Shown piece after piece: positions 45,525-55,735 of a stretch of 64,000 bases of DNA. The stretch comes from Deltaproteobacteria bacterium UBA6106. GTDB taxonomy: Bacteria; Desulfobacterota; Syntrophorhabdia; Syntrophorhabdales; Syntrophorhabdaceae. How positions within the stretch are numbered: the stretch's first letter is position 1; each line of letters starts with the position of its first letter. The stretch lies in the NCBI GenBank assembly GCA_002428485.1, contig DIWM01000034.1, forward strand, positions 746 through 64,745, given 5' to 3'. The position numbers and the translations under genes were made by a program. The notes under the pieces were generated by a model, which worked only from the letters and a program-made list of their open reading frames with translations, was not told where the DNA came from and searched no databases.

Positions 45525-45886
45525 AGAGGCTTCTGTTTATTACCTATAACCTATTTGACCTCATTTCGACAATTCTTTTGAAAAGGCGCGATTCTTGTTG
45601 TATATTTTTTGAAGCGGAAAAACTTTGACTCTCGCCCGTCACGCCTGTGCGTGACTTAAGCCCGCAGAGGGCGCAGAGAAGTCTTTTTCTTTCCTGTCTG
45701 ATTGTGAGAGAAATCGACATAATCAGACAGGAAGCTTCCCATGAATTCCGCAGCCTCTGAATTTATGGGAAAAGGCAAGAAAACCCTCTGCGATCTCTGT
45801 GTGCTCTGCGAGAGACGCTTTAGAAGTGTTGTTCAATGTTCGAGGTTTGAGAAAGGGACGTAAGCCCCGGAAAATGAGGTATATTA
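45525..45886. repeat. Intergenic palindromic element between mtgA and gatB
   Basis: TTCCTGTCTGATT (45691-45703) and AATCAGACAGGAA (45721-45733) are perfect 13-base arms. Outside them lie CGCAGAGGGCGCAGAGAAG and CTCTGCGATCTCTGTG words that extend the pairing imperfectly. TCACGCCTGTGCGTGA near 45640 is another small hairpin. No gene. Confidence 0.7.
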
Positions 45887-47335
<1,449 letters not shown>

Positions 47336-47485
47336 TGATAGAGGCGGTCGCAGCAGACAGTCGTCAAGTAAGAAAGCCGTGAATCGTAAGGCGTCAGGCG
47401 TTAGGCGATTAAACCCCTTACGACTTACGCCTCACGACTTACGGGTGCATTGCCATGAGCTGACGGCTGTCATTGGGGGTTTATC
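47336..47485. repeat. Palindromic GTAAGGCGT-family repeat
   Basis: CGTGAATCGTAAGGCGTCAGGCG is answered by ACTTACGCCTCACGACTTACG, a near reverse complement, between gatB and mtnA. Same family as at 16803 and 17045. Confidence 0.65.
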
Positions 47486-48514
47486 ATGACTGATCATATT
47501 TACTGGAAAGATGGTTCGCTGTATCTCCTCGACCAGAGGGAGCTGCCGTTCAAAAAGACCTATGTCCGCTGCAGGACGCTAAAGGACGTAGCCACCTCCA
47601 TCCGGAACATGACGGTGCGGGGCGCCCCGCTCATCGGGATCGTTGCTGCATACGGCGTGGTCCTGGGGATCCGCGAGGTTATCGTATCGAAAAGGCGCTT
47701 CACGGGCAGGGATATGGACAGGATATGTGAGAGGCTCGCCGCCACGAGGCCGACGGCCGTGAACCTTGCCTGGGCGCTGAATAGGATGAAGGATGCTTAC
47801 GGCAGGTCTCACGATGACCTCGATATGCCGGACAGCATGCTCCAGGAAGCCATCTCGATCCACGTCGAGGACATCGAGAACAACAGGATGCTTTCGCTCT
47901 ACGGCGCTGAACTTATCGACGACGGCGATACCATCCTCACCCACTGCAACGCAGGCGCCCTCGCAACAGGTGGCTACGGTACCGCCCTCGGCGTCGTACG
48001 GGCAGCGCACGAGTCAGGGAAAAAGATCAAGGTCATCGCGACAGAGACGAGGCCCTATTTCCAGGGCGCCCGCCTCACGGTATGGGAATTATTCCAGGAA
48101 GGGATCCCCGTTGAGCTTATCCCCGATAACAACGTGGGTTTCCTCGCCTCCAATAAGGGCATCAGCAAGGTCATCACCGGCGCCGACAGGATAGCTTTAA
48201 ACGGCGACACGGCTAACAAGGTCGGCACCTTCATGATAGCCCTGGCAGCACATCAATTCAGGATCCCTTTCCTTATTGCCGCGCCGGTCTCCACCTTTGA
48301 TCCCAACATCGAGAACGGGACGTACATCCCCATAGAGGAGCGGGACGGGAGCGAGGTAAAATATCTGAAGAGGCAGTTGCTCACCGTCAAGGACGTGAAG
48401 GCTCGGTACTATTCGTTCGACATCACCCCCGCGCAGCTCATCGCCAACTTCATCACCGAGAAGGGTATCATTGAAAAACCATTCAAAAAGTACATCAGGA
48501 TGCTCTTTGATTAA
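47486..48514 (+). CDS. mtnA: S-methyl-5-thioribose-1-phosphate isomerase
   Basis: 342 residues. NMTVRGAPLIGIVAAYG, catalytic Cys154 in THCNAGALATGGYGTALG, and ITGADRIALNGDTANKVGT with the catalytic Asp. Converts MTR-1-P to MTRu-1-P in methionine salvage; eIF2B-fold paralogues are excluded by the catalytic residues. No other salvage genes adjoin. The SAM hydrolase gene follows by 6 bases, and both handle SAM-derived metabolites. Confidence 0.95.
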   Translation: MTDHIYWKDGSLYLLDQRELPFKKTYVRCRTLKDVATSIRNMTVRGAPLIGIVAAYGVVLGIREVIVSKRRFTGRDMDRICERLAATRPTAVNLAWALNRMKDAYGRSHDDLDMPDSMLQEAISIHVEDIENNRMLSLYGAELIDDGDTILTHCNAGALATGGYGTALGVVRAAHESGKKIKVIATETRPYFQGARLTVWELFQEGIPVELIPDNNVGFLASNKGISKVITGADRIALNGDTANKVGTFMIALAAHQFRIPFLIAAPVSTFDPNIENGTYIPIEERDGSEVKYLKRQLLTVKDVKARYYSFDITPAQLIANFITEKGIIEKPFKKYIRMLFD

Positions 48515-48520
48515 AGAACC

Positions 48521-49291
48521 ATGAAGATCATAACCCTCCTGACTGATTTCGGAACGAAAGACCCTTACGCCGGCGTCATGAAGGGCGTCATCCTTTCAAT
48601 CAACCCCGACGCGACGATCGTGGATATCACCCACGAGGTAGACCCGCAGGATATCAGGGAAGGCGCCTTTATCATTGAGGAGTATTACCGGTATTTCCCG
48701 GAAGGCACGATCCACCTGTGCGTCGTTGACCCCACCGTCGGGAGCGCCAGGCGCCCCCTTATCGTCACAAAGGACAGTCATTTCTTCGTCGGGCCCGACA
48801 ACGGTCTCTTTACCCTTCTTTACAGGGGCGATTGCGAGGCATATGTAATAGAAAATCCTGACTTTATACTCAGGGAGATAAGTGCCACCTTCCACGGGCG
48901 GGATATCTTTGCGCCTGCTGCCGCCCACCTCTCAACCGGATTCCACCCGTCTGCCTTCGGGAGGATGGTCCACGATGCCGCGCGGTTCGCGGACATATTC
49001 CCTGTTATTGAAGGCAACCGCCTTGCCGGCGAGGTCGTGCGCTTCGACCGCTTCGGGAACGCGATCACCAATATCCACATCGATATCCTCGAACGGTTCG
49101 TCCAGGACAGACCGTTCACGGTCAGCATCAGCGGCATGTCATTCACGTCCATTCATAAAAGTTATTATGAAAACGACTATACGTGTCTGATCGGCAGTTC
49201 CGGCTACCTCGAGTTCGGATACTACATGGGCAATCTCAGGGAAAAGAAGGGGGTCGTAAAGGGAAAGGCTGTAACTGTCATTCCAGCGTAA
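48521..49291 (+). CDS. SAM hydroxide adenosyltransferase (DUF62)
   Basis: 256 residues. N-terminal LLTDFGTKDPYAGVMKG, and the conserved Asp-Arg-His triad D70 (CVVDPTVGS), R77 and H125 (FHGRDIFAP). Related to fluorinase/chlorinase but with hydroxide activity: SAM to adenosine and methionine. Co-oriented and six bases after mtnA. Confidence 0.92.
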   Translation: MKIITLLTDFGTKDPYAGVMKGVILSINPDATIVDITHEVDPQDIREGAFIIEEYYRYFPEGTIHLCVVDPTVGSARRPLIVTKDSHFFVGPDNGLFTLLYRGDCEAYVIENPDFILREISATFHGRDIFAPAAAHLSTGFHPSAFGRMVHDAARFADIFPVIEGNRLAGEVVRFDRFGNAITNIHIDILERFVQDRPFTVSISGMSFTSIHKSYYENDYTCLIGSSGYLEFGYYMGNLREKKGVVKGKAVTVIPA

Positions 49292-49303
49292 TAATGCATC
49301 TGT

Positions 49304-50689
49304 TTACACTTTATCATCCTGAATATCTGATGGTATTTCTTCGAGGCTTCTTGGCGTGTGGTCTATCTGTTCCAATACCGGCACCTCACCGGTTCCTGCT
49401 ATACCGAGCTCCTTGAACCTCCTCGCAGAAGGCAGGACCCTTGACTCCAGCGAACCGACGGTCCTGTTATACGCATCGGTAGTCTTTTTAATGGCAGATC
49501 CAACATCATCAAAATGTTTGATCATGGTGCTGATTCGTTCATATAGCTCCTTGCCGAGTTTACTGATTTCCTGAGCATTTTTCGTTATGCTTTCCTGCTG
49601 CCAGCCATATGCTATTGCACGGAGCAATGCGATGAAGGTTGTCGGTGTCGCGATAATGACCTTCCTCTGAATGCCATCTTCAATGAGGCTGGTATCGATA
49701 TCGAGGGCCGCGCTTAAGAATGATTCTCCCGGGATAAAGAGCACAACAAATTCAGGAGATTTATCAAACTGATTCCAGTACTCCTTCGATGAAAGGTTGA
49801 TCATGTGTGTCCTTACCTGCTGGGCGTGCCTTTCTATCTTTGCCTTTTTCTCTTCATCTGTCTGGGCAGATATTGCATCGAGATATGCCTCGAGGGATAC
49901 CTTGGAATCAACAACAATCTCCCTCTCCATTGGCAGATGGACTACCATATCAGGTCTGATCCTCCCTTTTTCTGTGTCCACCGATAGCTGTTCGGTAAAA
50001 TCGCAATGCCCGGACATACCCGAGAGCTCTGCAACCCGTTTTAGCTGCATCTCGCCCCAGCGGCCCCTCACCTGCGGCTTCCTCAACGCGGTAACAAGGT
50101 TGCTCGTCTCCTTTTTCAGGTTTTCATTCGTTGCCGCCAGGGTTCTTAATTGCTCTTCAAGGGTACCATACGCCTTTTTTCTCTCCCCCTCCATTACATT
50201 AATCTGATCTTCATACCTCTTCAGTGTTTCCTGGAGCGGTTTTATCATTCCGTCCATTGCTGCCTGGTGTTCCCCGAGCTTCCCTTTGGTGGTTTCAATA
50301 ATCTTACCCATGTGCTCTGCGGCGAGCCTCAGGAAATCTTCACTGCTGCTTTTCAGCGCTGCAGCGGATAGCGCATTAAAGGTATCGGTCATATCCTTCT
50401 TCATTGTTTCAATAAGCTGTCTTTGCTCGTCGAGACTTTTCTGAGACGCTTCGAGCTTTGCCGAGGCCTCTGTCTTTGCCTGCCTTGCGAGGTTAAGCTC
50501 GTTGCGCAGCCCTGTAATTTCTTCGTCCTTCTGCTGACCCTGCTTCCCTCGTTCCTCGGCAACGGCCTCCGCTGAGCCTGCACGGCTCTCCAGTTCAGCA
50601 TGTTTTTTATTGTAACGCTGTGAAGCAATGACCCAGGCGATGGCCGCGCCAATAATAATACCGATAACCATCCATGTCCCCATCTCCAT
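49304..50689 (-). CDS. rmuC: DNA recombination protein RmuC
   Basis: 461 residues. N-terminal membrane anchor (about 5-22), a long coiled coil (about 28-200), and the conserved nuclease-like domain with VRGRWGEMQLKRV, PDMVVHLP...VVDSKVSLEAY and FVVLFIPGESFL. Linked to limiting DNA inversions. Convergent with the DUF62 gene. Confidence 0.93.
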   Translation of the reverse strand: MEMGTWMVIGIIIGAAIAWVIASQRYNKKHAELESRAGSAEAVAEERGKQGQQKDEEITGLRNELNLARQAKTEASAKLEASQKSLDEQRQLIETMKKDMTDTFNALSAAALKSSSEDFLRLAAEHMGKIIETTKGKLGEHQAAMDGMIKPLQETLKRYEDQINVMEGERKKAYGTLEEQLRTLAATNENLKKETSNLVTALRKPQVRGRWGEMQLKRVAELSGMSGHCDFTEQLSVDTEKGRIRPDMVVHLPMEREIVVDSKVSLEAYLDAISAQTDEEKKAKIERHAQQVRTHMINLSSKEYWNQFDKSPEFVVLFIPGESFLSAALDIDTSLIEDGIQRKVIIATPTTFIALLRAIAYGWQQESITKNAQEISKLGKELYERISTMIKHFDDVGSAIKKTTDAYNRTVGSLESRVLPSARRFKELGIAGTGEVPVLEQIDHTPRSLEEIPSDIQDDKV

Positions 50690-50839
50690 TCGTCCTCCCT
50701 TTCATACAAGGTTCAGAATTAGAATACCACAAACAAAAGATATGGCAATTATTTTATGGATCAGGAGGTTGCCGCTTTTTACGGGTACATGGTTCGCTAC
50801 GCATGAAAGCTTCATTGGCGCGTAACGTGAATTTGTTCG

Positions 50840-50868
50840 TTGACATACGCCATGTATGCTGTTATAAA
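50840..50868 (+). promoter_or_regulatory. tRNA-Ala promoter
   Basis: TTGACA (50840-50845), 17-base spacer, TATAAA (50863-50868); the tRNA begins 11 bases further on. Confidence 0.85.
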
Positions 50869-50878
50869 AATAGACCGT

Positions 50879-50954
50879 GGGGCTGTAGCTCAGTTGGGAG
50901 AGTGCTTGACTGGCAGTCAAGAGGTCGAGGGTTCGATCCCCTTCAGCTCCACCA
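50879..50954 (+). tRNA. tRNA-Ala (GGC)
   Basis: Complete 76-base cloverleaf with encoded CCA. Acceptor GGGGCTG pairs CAGCTCC with the G3:U70 alanine identity pair. Anticodon loop CTGGCAG gives anticodon GGC; T loop GGTTCGATCCC. Its 3' half, from the anticodon loop on, is repeated at 59747 and 62601 and is the integration target of the mobile elements. Confidence 0.97.
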
Positions 50955-50973
50955 GTTTTTTCAATAGGTTACA
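50910..50973 (+). repeat. att copy A (3' half of intact tRNA-Ala plus tail)
   Basis: 50-base core from the anticodon loop to CCAGTTTT, plus 14 further bases (TTCAATAGGTTACA). Repeated at 59747-59810 (one mismatch in the tail) and 62601-62664. Confidence 0.92.
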
Positions 50974-51003
50974 CATCACAGAGGTTCTCTCACCCCTCAA
51001 AAT

Positions 51004-51022
51004 TGTATAGTTTTTGTATAGT
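51004..51022 (+). repeat. TGTATAGT pair, right arm of att A
   Basis: TGTATAGT-TTT-TGTATAGT. The same pair lies right of att B (59841-59859) and att C (62695-62713), left of B (59608-59626) and C (62461-62479), and, with a 4-base spacer on the minus strand, at 55319-55338 between int and xis. Likely arm-type binding sites for the excisionase or integrase. Confidence 0.8.
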
Positions 51023-51228
51023 CCGTTGTGGTCGTGTTGTGTGTCAATGCCGCGAATAGAGGTTTGAGTGGTACGTTAAAGCCGTGGTTATTGGTAACAC
51101 CTACAAAGGTTAATCGCGTTTTTGAGTCGATGAAGATTATGGAACAAAATGTTTATTTTACTTTACGTGCCAAACACCACGAAGCAGTTATGAGTCCACT
51201 TCTTGGCCGAGTTAGCTGCGCTCAATGG

Positions 51229-51666
51229 TTATGACTTTCTATTTTCGAGCCCTTCAGGACTAAACAGAAAGGCTCCATTATTAACCAGTATCTCGTACAA
51301 CTCTTTGTTATTCTCCGCACCAACCATCATGCCTTGACAATGACCTTCACGAGAGACCTTTACAAGAAACCATCCTACAAGCAACGACACCAAGATCCAC
51401 CAAGCACTAAAATCCATAAAGAACCATGTTAATGCTGTTATTGGGAATAATAGAAATCCAAGCCAGAGTGTAATAATACCATACACAATGAAATATGCCT
51501 TTGGGATGCCTTTCATGTGTATCGCTTGTGCCGCTAAAGCTTTATTAGCTTTTACTTGACCACCCTTCAATGCTTTCTTGTAATCCTCCCAGGTTGGTAG
51601 ATTTCCACCCCACAATGCTTTCATTTCTTTAACTGCGGATTCAGATGCCTGATTATTAAGGCTCAT
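51229..51666 (-). CDS. Hypothetical protein with two membrane helices (element 1 cargo)
   Basis: 145 residues. Amphipathic soluble N-terminus (1-50), two membrane segments (about 58-85 and 88-103) with a short turn, and a soluble C-terminus. Not recognised. Stop close to the left end of the element. 51667-51950 shows no further gene. Confidence 0.65.
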   Translation of the reverse strand: MSLNNQASESAVKEMKALWGGNLPTWEDYKKALKGGQVKANKALAAQAIHMKGIPKAYFIVYGIITLWLGFLLFPITALTWFFMDFSAWWILVSLLVGWFLVKVSREGHCQGMMVGAENNKELYEILVNNGAFLFSPEGLENRKS

Positions 51667-51950
51667 CTGATGTCTCCTATTCTATCGTTGTCGGATTGTT
51701 CATTGGTGCCATATCACAACAATTATATACAAACTTCCTATTATTGAAATTCTATTCTCAGATCCAAAAAATCACAAGAAAAATAGTAGGGCAGGTGCTT
51801 TCACTTACGTATCAAGTATATGGTCTTTTGACCTTGATCGTGAATTACTGGATGAAATTTACACTATGTGGGCTATAACTCAACGAAAGCAACAACGTTC
51901 CGTTACCCTTATGGTCAAGTGATGAAACATAAAAGTGACCGGATTTGAGA

Positions 51951-53345
51951 CTAGCGTACTGTTGGAAAAATTATTGATGTCCAATCAATTTTTTTTATTG
52001 GTGAGCTCGTATCGGCTAATAAATTTAGCATTTTCTTTATTGAGAGCCGTAGATAATCCTCTAAAACATCACTAAATTCAGGAAGACTGCATTCAGAGCC
52101 ATCTTCCTTTTTGGGAAGCTTTAGGGCATCTCCATGCACTATACGACTCCTAACATCGTATGCATCTTTCATGAATTTAAAAATAACTTTTTGCTTTTCT
52201 GCCTTCTCTTCAATAAACATAGCTGCCCTGTGTGAAAGCCTATAGCTTAGTTCACCATCCGAGCTACTTCCAGAACCTAAAAATAGTGCCTCTGCGCATA
52301 TCGCCAAATCAATAATCTTATCTTCAATACGTTCTCGTTCATTTGCTTGGCTAAACCGTCGCATTGCAACAGAAAGGAAATGTTTGTCTGGGAGCGATAT
52401 TTTACTTATCAAGTTCCAAAGACTTACAAAATCTTCAATTTCATTCCTCAAAAGCTGATACGTCCTGAAACTGGATGGTTTTACGGACTTACTAATTGTA
52501 TAACTTGTTCCTTGATGAAATATAGATTCACTTTTAGTAATGGTAGTTAAGGGATAAACTTTCCCAGCTTTAAATATGCGCAGTGAGCTTAGAATATTAT
52601 CTTCAACAATACCTTTGACAAAAGGATGTTGGTCATCAATTTTGTCTACTTTCACAGTTTCTCCAGTAACTTTTTGCAATTCACATGAAAACTTTATAGC
52701 AAATTTTTGTATATTAAATATTAAGTCTGTGTCGCCTATACTCAATCCTATCCTTATTCCAAGTTTCAGTGCTTCAATAATCTCACGGTCGGATAGTTCC
52801 ACTATAGAAATATTGTCATCCAATAAAATTTCAGAAGTATCCGAATAAAAACCACATAATGGTGTTATTCTTTCAAGCTTAATACATTTTGTATATAATG
52901 AATTTTCTATATTTAGATATTCTGTGGTAAACAAAGAATCATCGAATTCTATGATTCCTTCGTCTGACAGAAATAATTTTGTTAGCTTGGGGATGACATT
53001 CTCAATTCTAAAAGTGGAGCGTCCTATACATGTGCCGACAAGAGTATTGATTTGGGTAGAGATAACTTGATCGAACTTTATAACATTCAATAAAGTCTTA
53101 AATTCTTTTGTATTCGATATAAGGCCCATTGCTTCATGAAGAACAAAATCCCAAACAGTCTGTTTAACATTTCGCCTTATAAAATTATTATCATTCTTTT
53201 GCCAGACCCCTATAGTTATTATTGGAGGCGGGGTTGTTTTAATTTTATCAGCTACAATAGCCAACGATTTTTTTGTAATCAAAGACAGGATTTTGTATAA
53301 GTCTTTATTCTTAAAGCGTCTTTCTCGTAATGTAGTAGCCCTCAT
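51951..53345 (-). CDS. HEPN-domain protein (ApeA-like), candidate defence gene
   Basis: 464 residues. The C-terminal part (about 320-450) looks like an ApeA-type HEPN domain: LAICAEALFLGSGSSSDGELSYRLSHRAAMF, then DVRSRIVHGD, which has the Rx4H signature of HEPN ribonucleases. The N-terminal 300 residues are not recognised. Such proteins often act in abortive-infection or toxin roles, and carriage on an integrative element fits this, but the activity is inferred. Start ATG 53345; a TTG three codons upstream is also open. Confidence 0.65.
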   Translation of the reverse strand: MRATTLRERRFKNKDLYKILSLITKKSLAIVADKIKTTPPPIITIGVWQKNDNNFIRRNVKQTVWDFVLHEAMGLISNTKEFKTLLNVIKFDQVISTQINTLVGTCIGRSTFRIENVIPKLTKLFLSDEGIIEFDDSLFTTEYLNIENSLYTKCIKLERITPLCGFYSDTSEILLDDNISIVELSDREIIEALKLGIRIGLSIGDTDLIFNIQKFAIKFSCELQKVTGETVKVDKIDDQHPFVKGIVEDNILSSLRIFKAGKVYPLTTITKSESIFHQGTSYTISKSVKPSSFRTYQLLRNEIEDFVSLWNLISKISLPDKHFLSVAMRRFSQANERERIEDKIIDLAICAEALFLGSGSSSDGELSYRLSHRAAMFIEEKAEKQKVIFKFMKDAYDVRSRIVHGDALKLPKKEDGSECSLPEFSDVLEDYLRLSIKKMLNLLADTSSPIKKIDWTSIIFPTVR

Positions 53346-53438
53346 TTTATACAACCATAGTTTACTTAATTTTTACTAACTCAATCATAATGACATGAAC
53401 TATATATATTGAAAACCAATATTCTAGCTAAAATGCTT

Positions 53439-53939
53439 CTATTTATCAGTGCTTTGCCGTGAGCAGTATCGAAAGTAATGTTCTATCACCACTAAGTAAA
53501 TTGTACCCCAATCAGGCTTTCCGGATTCTAAAGAAGGAATTTTTTTTCCATGTTTATAATATAGGTCATGAAGATGCCTTGCGCATATATTGATTAGATT
53601 AGGCTTTAATCCTCTCTTCAAGTGGACAGGATCAACTGCATCTGAACTCATATAGTCGTTCAGAATTATTGGATAGGCTTTTTTTATATCCGCCCTATCA
53701 TTATTTTCTATGTCTAAAGAATGTGCTTTTGATTGAAAAACTTCAGCTTGGGTGTTTAGGCGATTTATCTGACTTCTATATTTTTCTGTTAGTTTATCGA
53801 TTTCACTACACGCTTTTGTATCACCCCTCGAACAACGTTCCATTAAACGATCAAGAAAATCTTCAGCTTCAATCTGAGTGGGCATCAAGATAAATAGACC
53901 GAGAAACATTAAGGTAAAGTACAAAAATTTGTGAGCCAT
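53439..53939 (-). CDS. Secreted hypothetical protein
   Basis: 166 residues with an N-terminal signal peptide (hydrophobic LYFTLMFLGLFILMPTQIEA, cleavage probably after EA). The mature part is charged, with a possible short coiled coil (RSQINRLNTQAEVFQ) and four cysteines. Not recognised. Lies between the HEPN gene and the integrase on the same strand. Confidence 0.6.
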   Translation of the reverse strand: MAHKFLYFTLMFLGLFILMPTQIEAEDFLDRLMERCSRGDTKACSEIDKLTEKYRSQINRLNTQAEVFQSKAHSLDIENNDRADIKKAYPIILNDYMSSDAVDPVHLKRGLKPNLINICARHLHDLYYKHGKKIPSLESGKPDWGTIYLVVIEHYFRYCSRQSTDK

Positions 53940-54122
53940 TTTAGAGACAAACAATTGATATTCTTTTTAACCCCCTTTTTTTATTCTCATATTGTACATA
54001 ACAAATGTCAACATGATTTAAATTGGAGAACGGTTATTGTCTGAAATATTGTATATCAGTTCAAAACATTAAATTGGAAGTAATAAAGCAAATTATATGA
54101 ATGCTAATGACTCAGAATATTT

Positions 54123-55160
54123 TTATTTTACTGCCTGTCTTTCATTCAACGCACCATCCAACACATTAACTGCTCTTGCTTTATGCTCAGGTGCTAAATG
54201 TGCATATCGCAAAGTCATGGCAAGGCTTTTATGCCCCAAGAGTTCTTTTACCGTTGTTAGATCAACCCCTGCCATTACTAAATGACTTGCGAAGGTATGT
54301 CTCAAATCGTGAAAGTGGAAATCCTTTATTCCTACTTTTTTATAAGCAGTATTGAATGAACGTTTCACGTCTTGGTAGGGTTTATGGGTATGCGGGTCAT
54401 AGAATACATATTGACCGCCTAATATTCTCGGCAGACCCTTCAAGTTGGTCATGAGGGTATCGTTGATGGGAAGTTCCCTTCTTTCCCCGTTCTTCGTGTC
54501 CTGCAAGAGGATCAATCTATGCACTAGATCCACGTTATCCCATTTGAGACCAAGTATCTCCCCTTTTCTCATGCCCGTATTGAGCGCTGTAACGACAATC
54601 GGTCTTAAATGAACATCACATTGGTCAATCAGCAAGCGACATTCTTCTTGAGAGAGAAAGCGGAGCCGTTTGTTGTTCTCTTCCAAGAGCTTCACCTTTC
54701 TCACCTTTTTCCATGCGTATTCCTCGACCATCTCCCAGTCCATCGCCTTAGTAAACATGTGCTTGACACAGGCAAGGAGTCGATTGACCGTTGCTGGTTT
54801 CTTGTTTTCCTGTAGCTTGTCAGTCTGATACTGTTCTAGTAGTCGTGTCGTAAAATTTCTCAATGGGATGTTCCCAAACGCATCCTCCAGCTGTTTTATG
54901 AAATACTTCTTGGTCTCATAGCTTCTCTGTCTCTTGGTCCATTCCTGATATTCTTTCGCCAATTCCTTGAACATGACCATGCTGATCTTTTTGACAGGTT
55001 CGGGTTGCTTGCCCTCTTTGATCGACTGCCTTCTTTGGATAAGTAAAGCTTCCGCTTCCCTGTATTTGTTAGAATGGGTGGACTCGAACCGTATCTTCCC
55101 ATCAAGACCTGCGTAGCGTATCCAAAAGACCTTGCCACGTTTATAGATACCCTTTGCCAT
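54123..55160 (-). CDS. int: Tyrosine recombinase (phage-type integrase)
   Basis: 345 residues. N-terminal arm-binding region (KGIYKRGKVFWIRYAGLDGK), SAM-like core-binding domain (about 62-150), and a complete catalytic set: R198 (NTGMRKGE), K223, H284-x-x-R287 (HDLRHTF), H310 (LLGHKS) and Y319 (LRYAHL). It presumably recombines the tRNA-Ala 3' half. Intact, so the element may still be mobile. The ATG follows a GGGGGG run. Confidence 0.95.
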   Translation of the reverse strand: MAKGIYKRGKVFWIRYAGLDGKIRFESTHSNKYREAEALLIQRRQSIKEGKQPEPVKKISMVMFKELAKEYQEWTKRQRSYETKKYFIKQLEDAFGNIPLRNFTTRLLEQYQTDKLQENKKPATVNRLLACVKHMFTKAMDWEMVEEYAWKKVRKVKLLEENNKRLRFLSQEECRLLIDQCDVHLRPIVVTALNTGMRKGEILGLKWDNVDLVHRLILLQDTKNGERRELPINDTLMTNLKGLPRILGGQYVFYDPHTHKPYQDVKRSFNTAYKKVGIKDFHFHDLRHTFASHLVMAGVDLTTVKELLGHKSLAMTLRYAHLAPEHKARAVNVLDGALNERQAVK

Positions 55161-55289
55161 ACTTCAAAACCCCCCTGTTAATTGCATGTAAGTATCCGTC
55201 AATATTGGATAATATAGTCATTATGAGGATGGATACTAAACGGGAACGAACCTGTCAAGGTAATTTTTTACATTCTTCAATAAAGAGAA

Positions 55290-55319
55290 TTGGCGGAGGT
55301 AAAATACGCCCTCCGCCAA
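55290..55319. terminator. Strong hairpin between xis and int
   Basis: TTGGCGGAGG (55290-55299) pairs with CCTCCGCCAA (55310-55319) over a 10-base loop. It abuts a TGTATAGT pair on the minus strand, so it may separate xis and int expression. Confidence 0.6.
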
Positions 55320-55413
55320 CTATACATTCCACTATACAGTGCTACCTAACCGATTGATTATACGAGAATTATTTTTTTAACCCCTTGACTTAGAATCAGG
55401 AGTGCGGTTATGG

Positions 55414-55716
55414 TCATGCCGCTTTTAATTTCCCTTTATAGTGTGTAATTACTGGTACTTGCAGCGAATCAAGCCACTTGTCGATGTCCTTCTTCCTGAA
55501 CCGTAGCTGCTTGTTCGAGAGCTTAATGTAAGGGATCTCCTTCAAGTGGGTACGTTCATGCACCCACTGTCTTGTCACTTTGAGATAGTCACACAGCTCA
55601 TTTATGTCCATGAGGTCATGAGTTTGAGAGGTGCTGGTTGATATAAGAGGTTTCAGTTTAGAGTAAAGGTGATCGGTGATTGCCTGAATATCTTCTTGTT
55701 CAAGTTGTATCTTCAT
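55414..55716 (-). CDS. xis: Excisionase-like helix-turn-helix protein
   Basis: 100 residues. The C-terminal MerR/HTH_17-type winged helix (DLMDINELCDYLKVTRQWV...IPYIKLSNKQLRFRKKDIDKWL) is typical of Xis/AlpA proteins. The frame opens upstream and overlaps the Rep-like gene, but MKIQLEQ at 55716 is the likelier start. A TGTATAGT pair sits 75-95 bases beyond its stop, before int. Confidence 0.8.
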   Translation of the reverse strand: MKIQLEQEDIQAITDHLYSKLKPLISTSTSQTHDLMDINELCDYLKVTRQWVHERTHLKEIPYIKLSNKQLRFRKKDIDKWLDSLQVPVITHYKGKLKAA

Positions 55717-55735
55717 ACTTTTGCACCATGATTCA

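Noticed and set aside
47336..47485. SAM or methionine riboswitch before mtnA
   Set aside because: The leader consists of the GTAAGGCGT palindromic repeat found elsewhere; no riboswitch core recognised.
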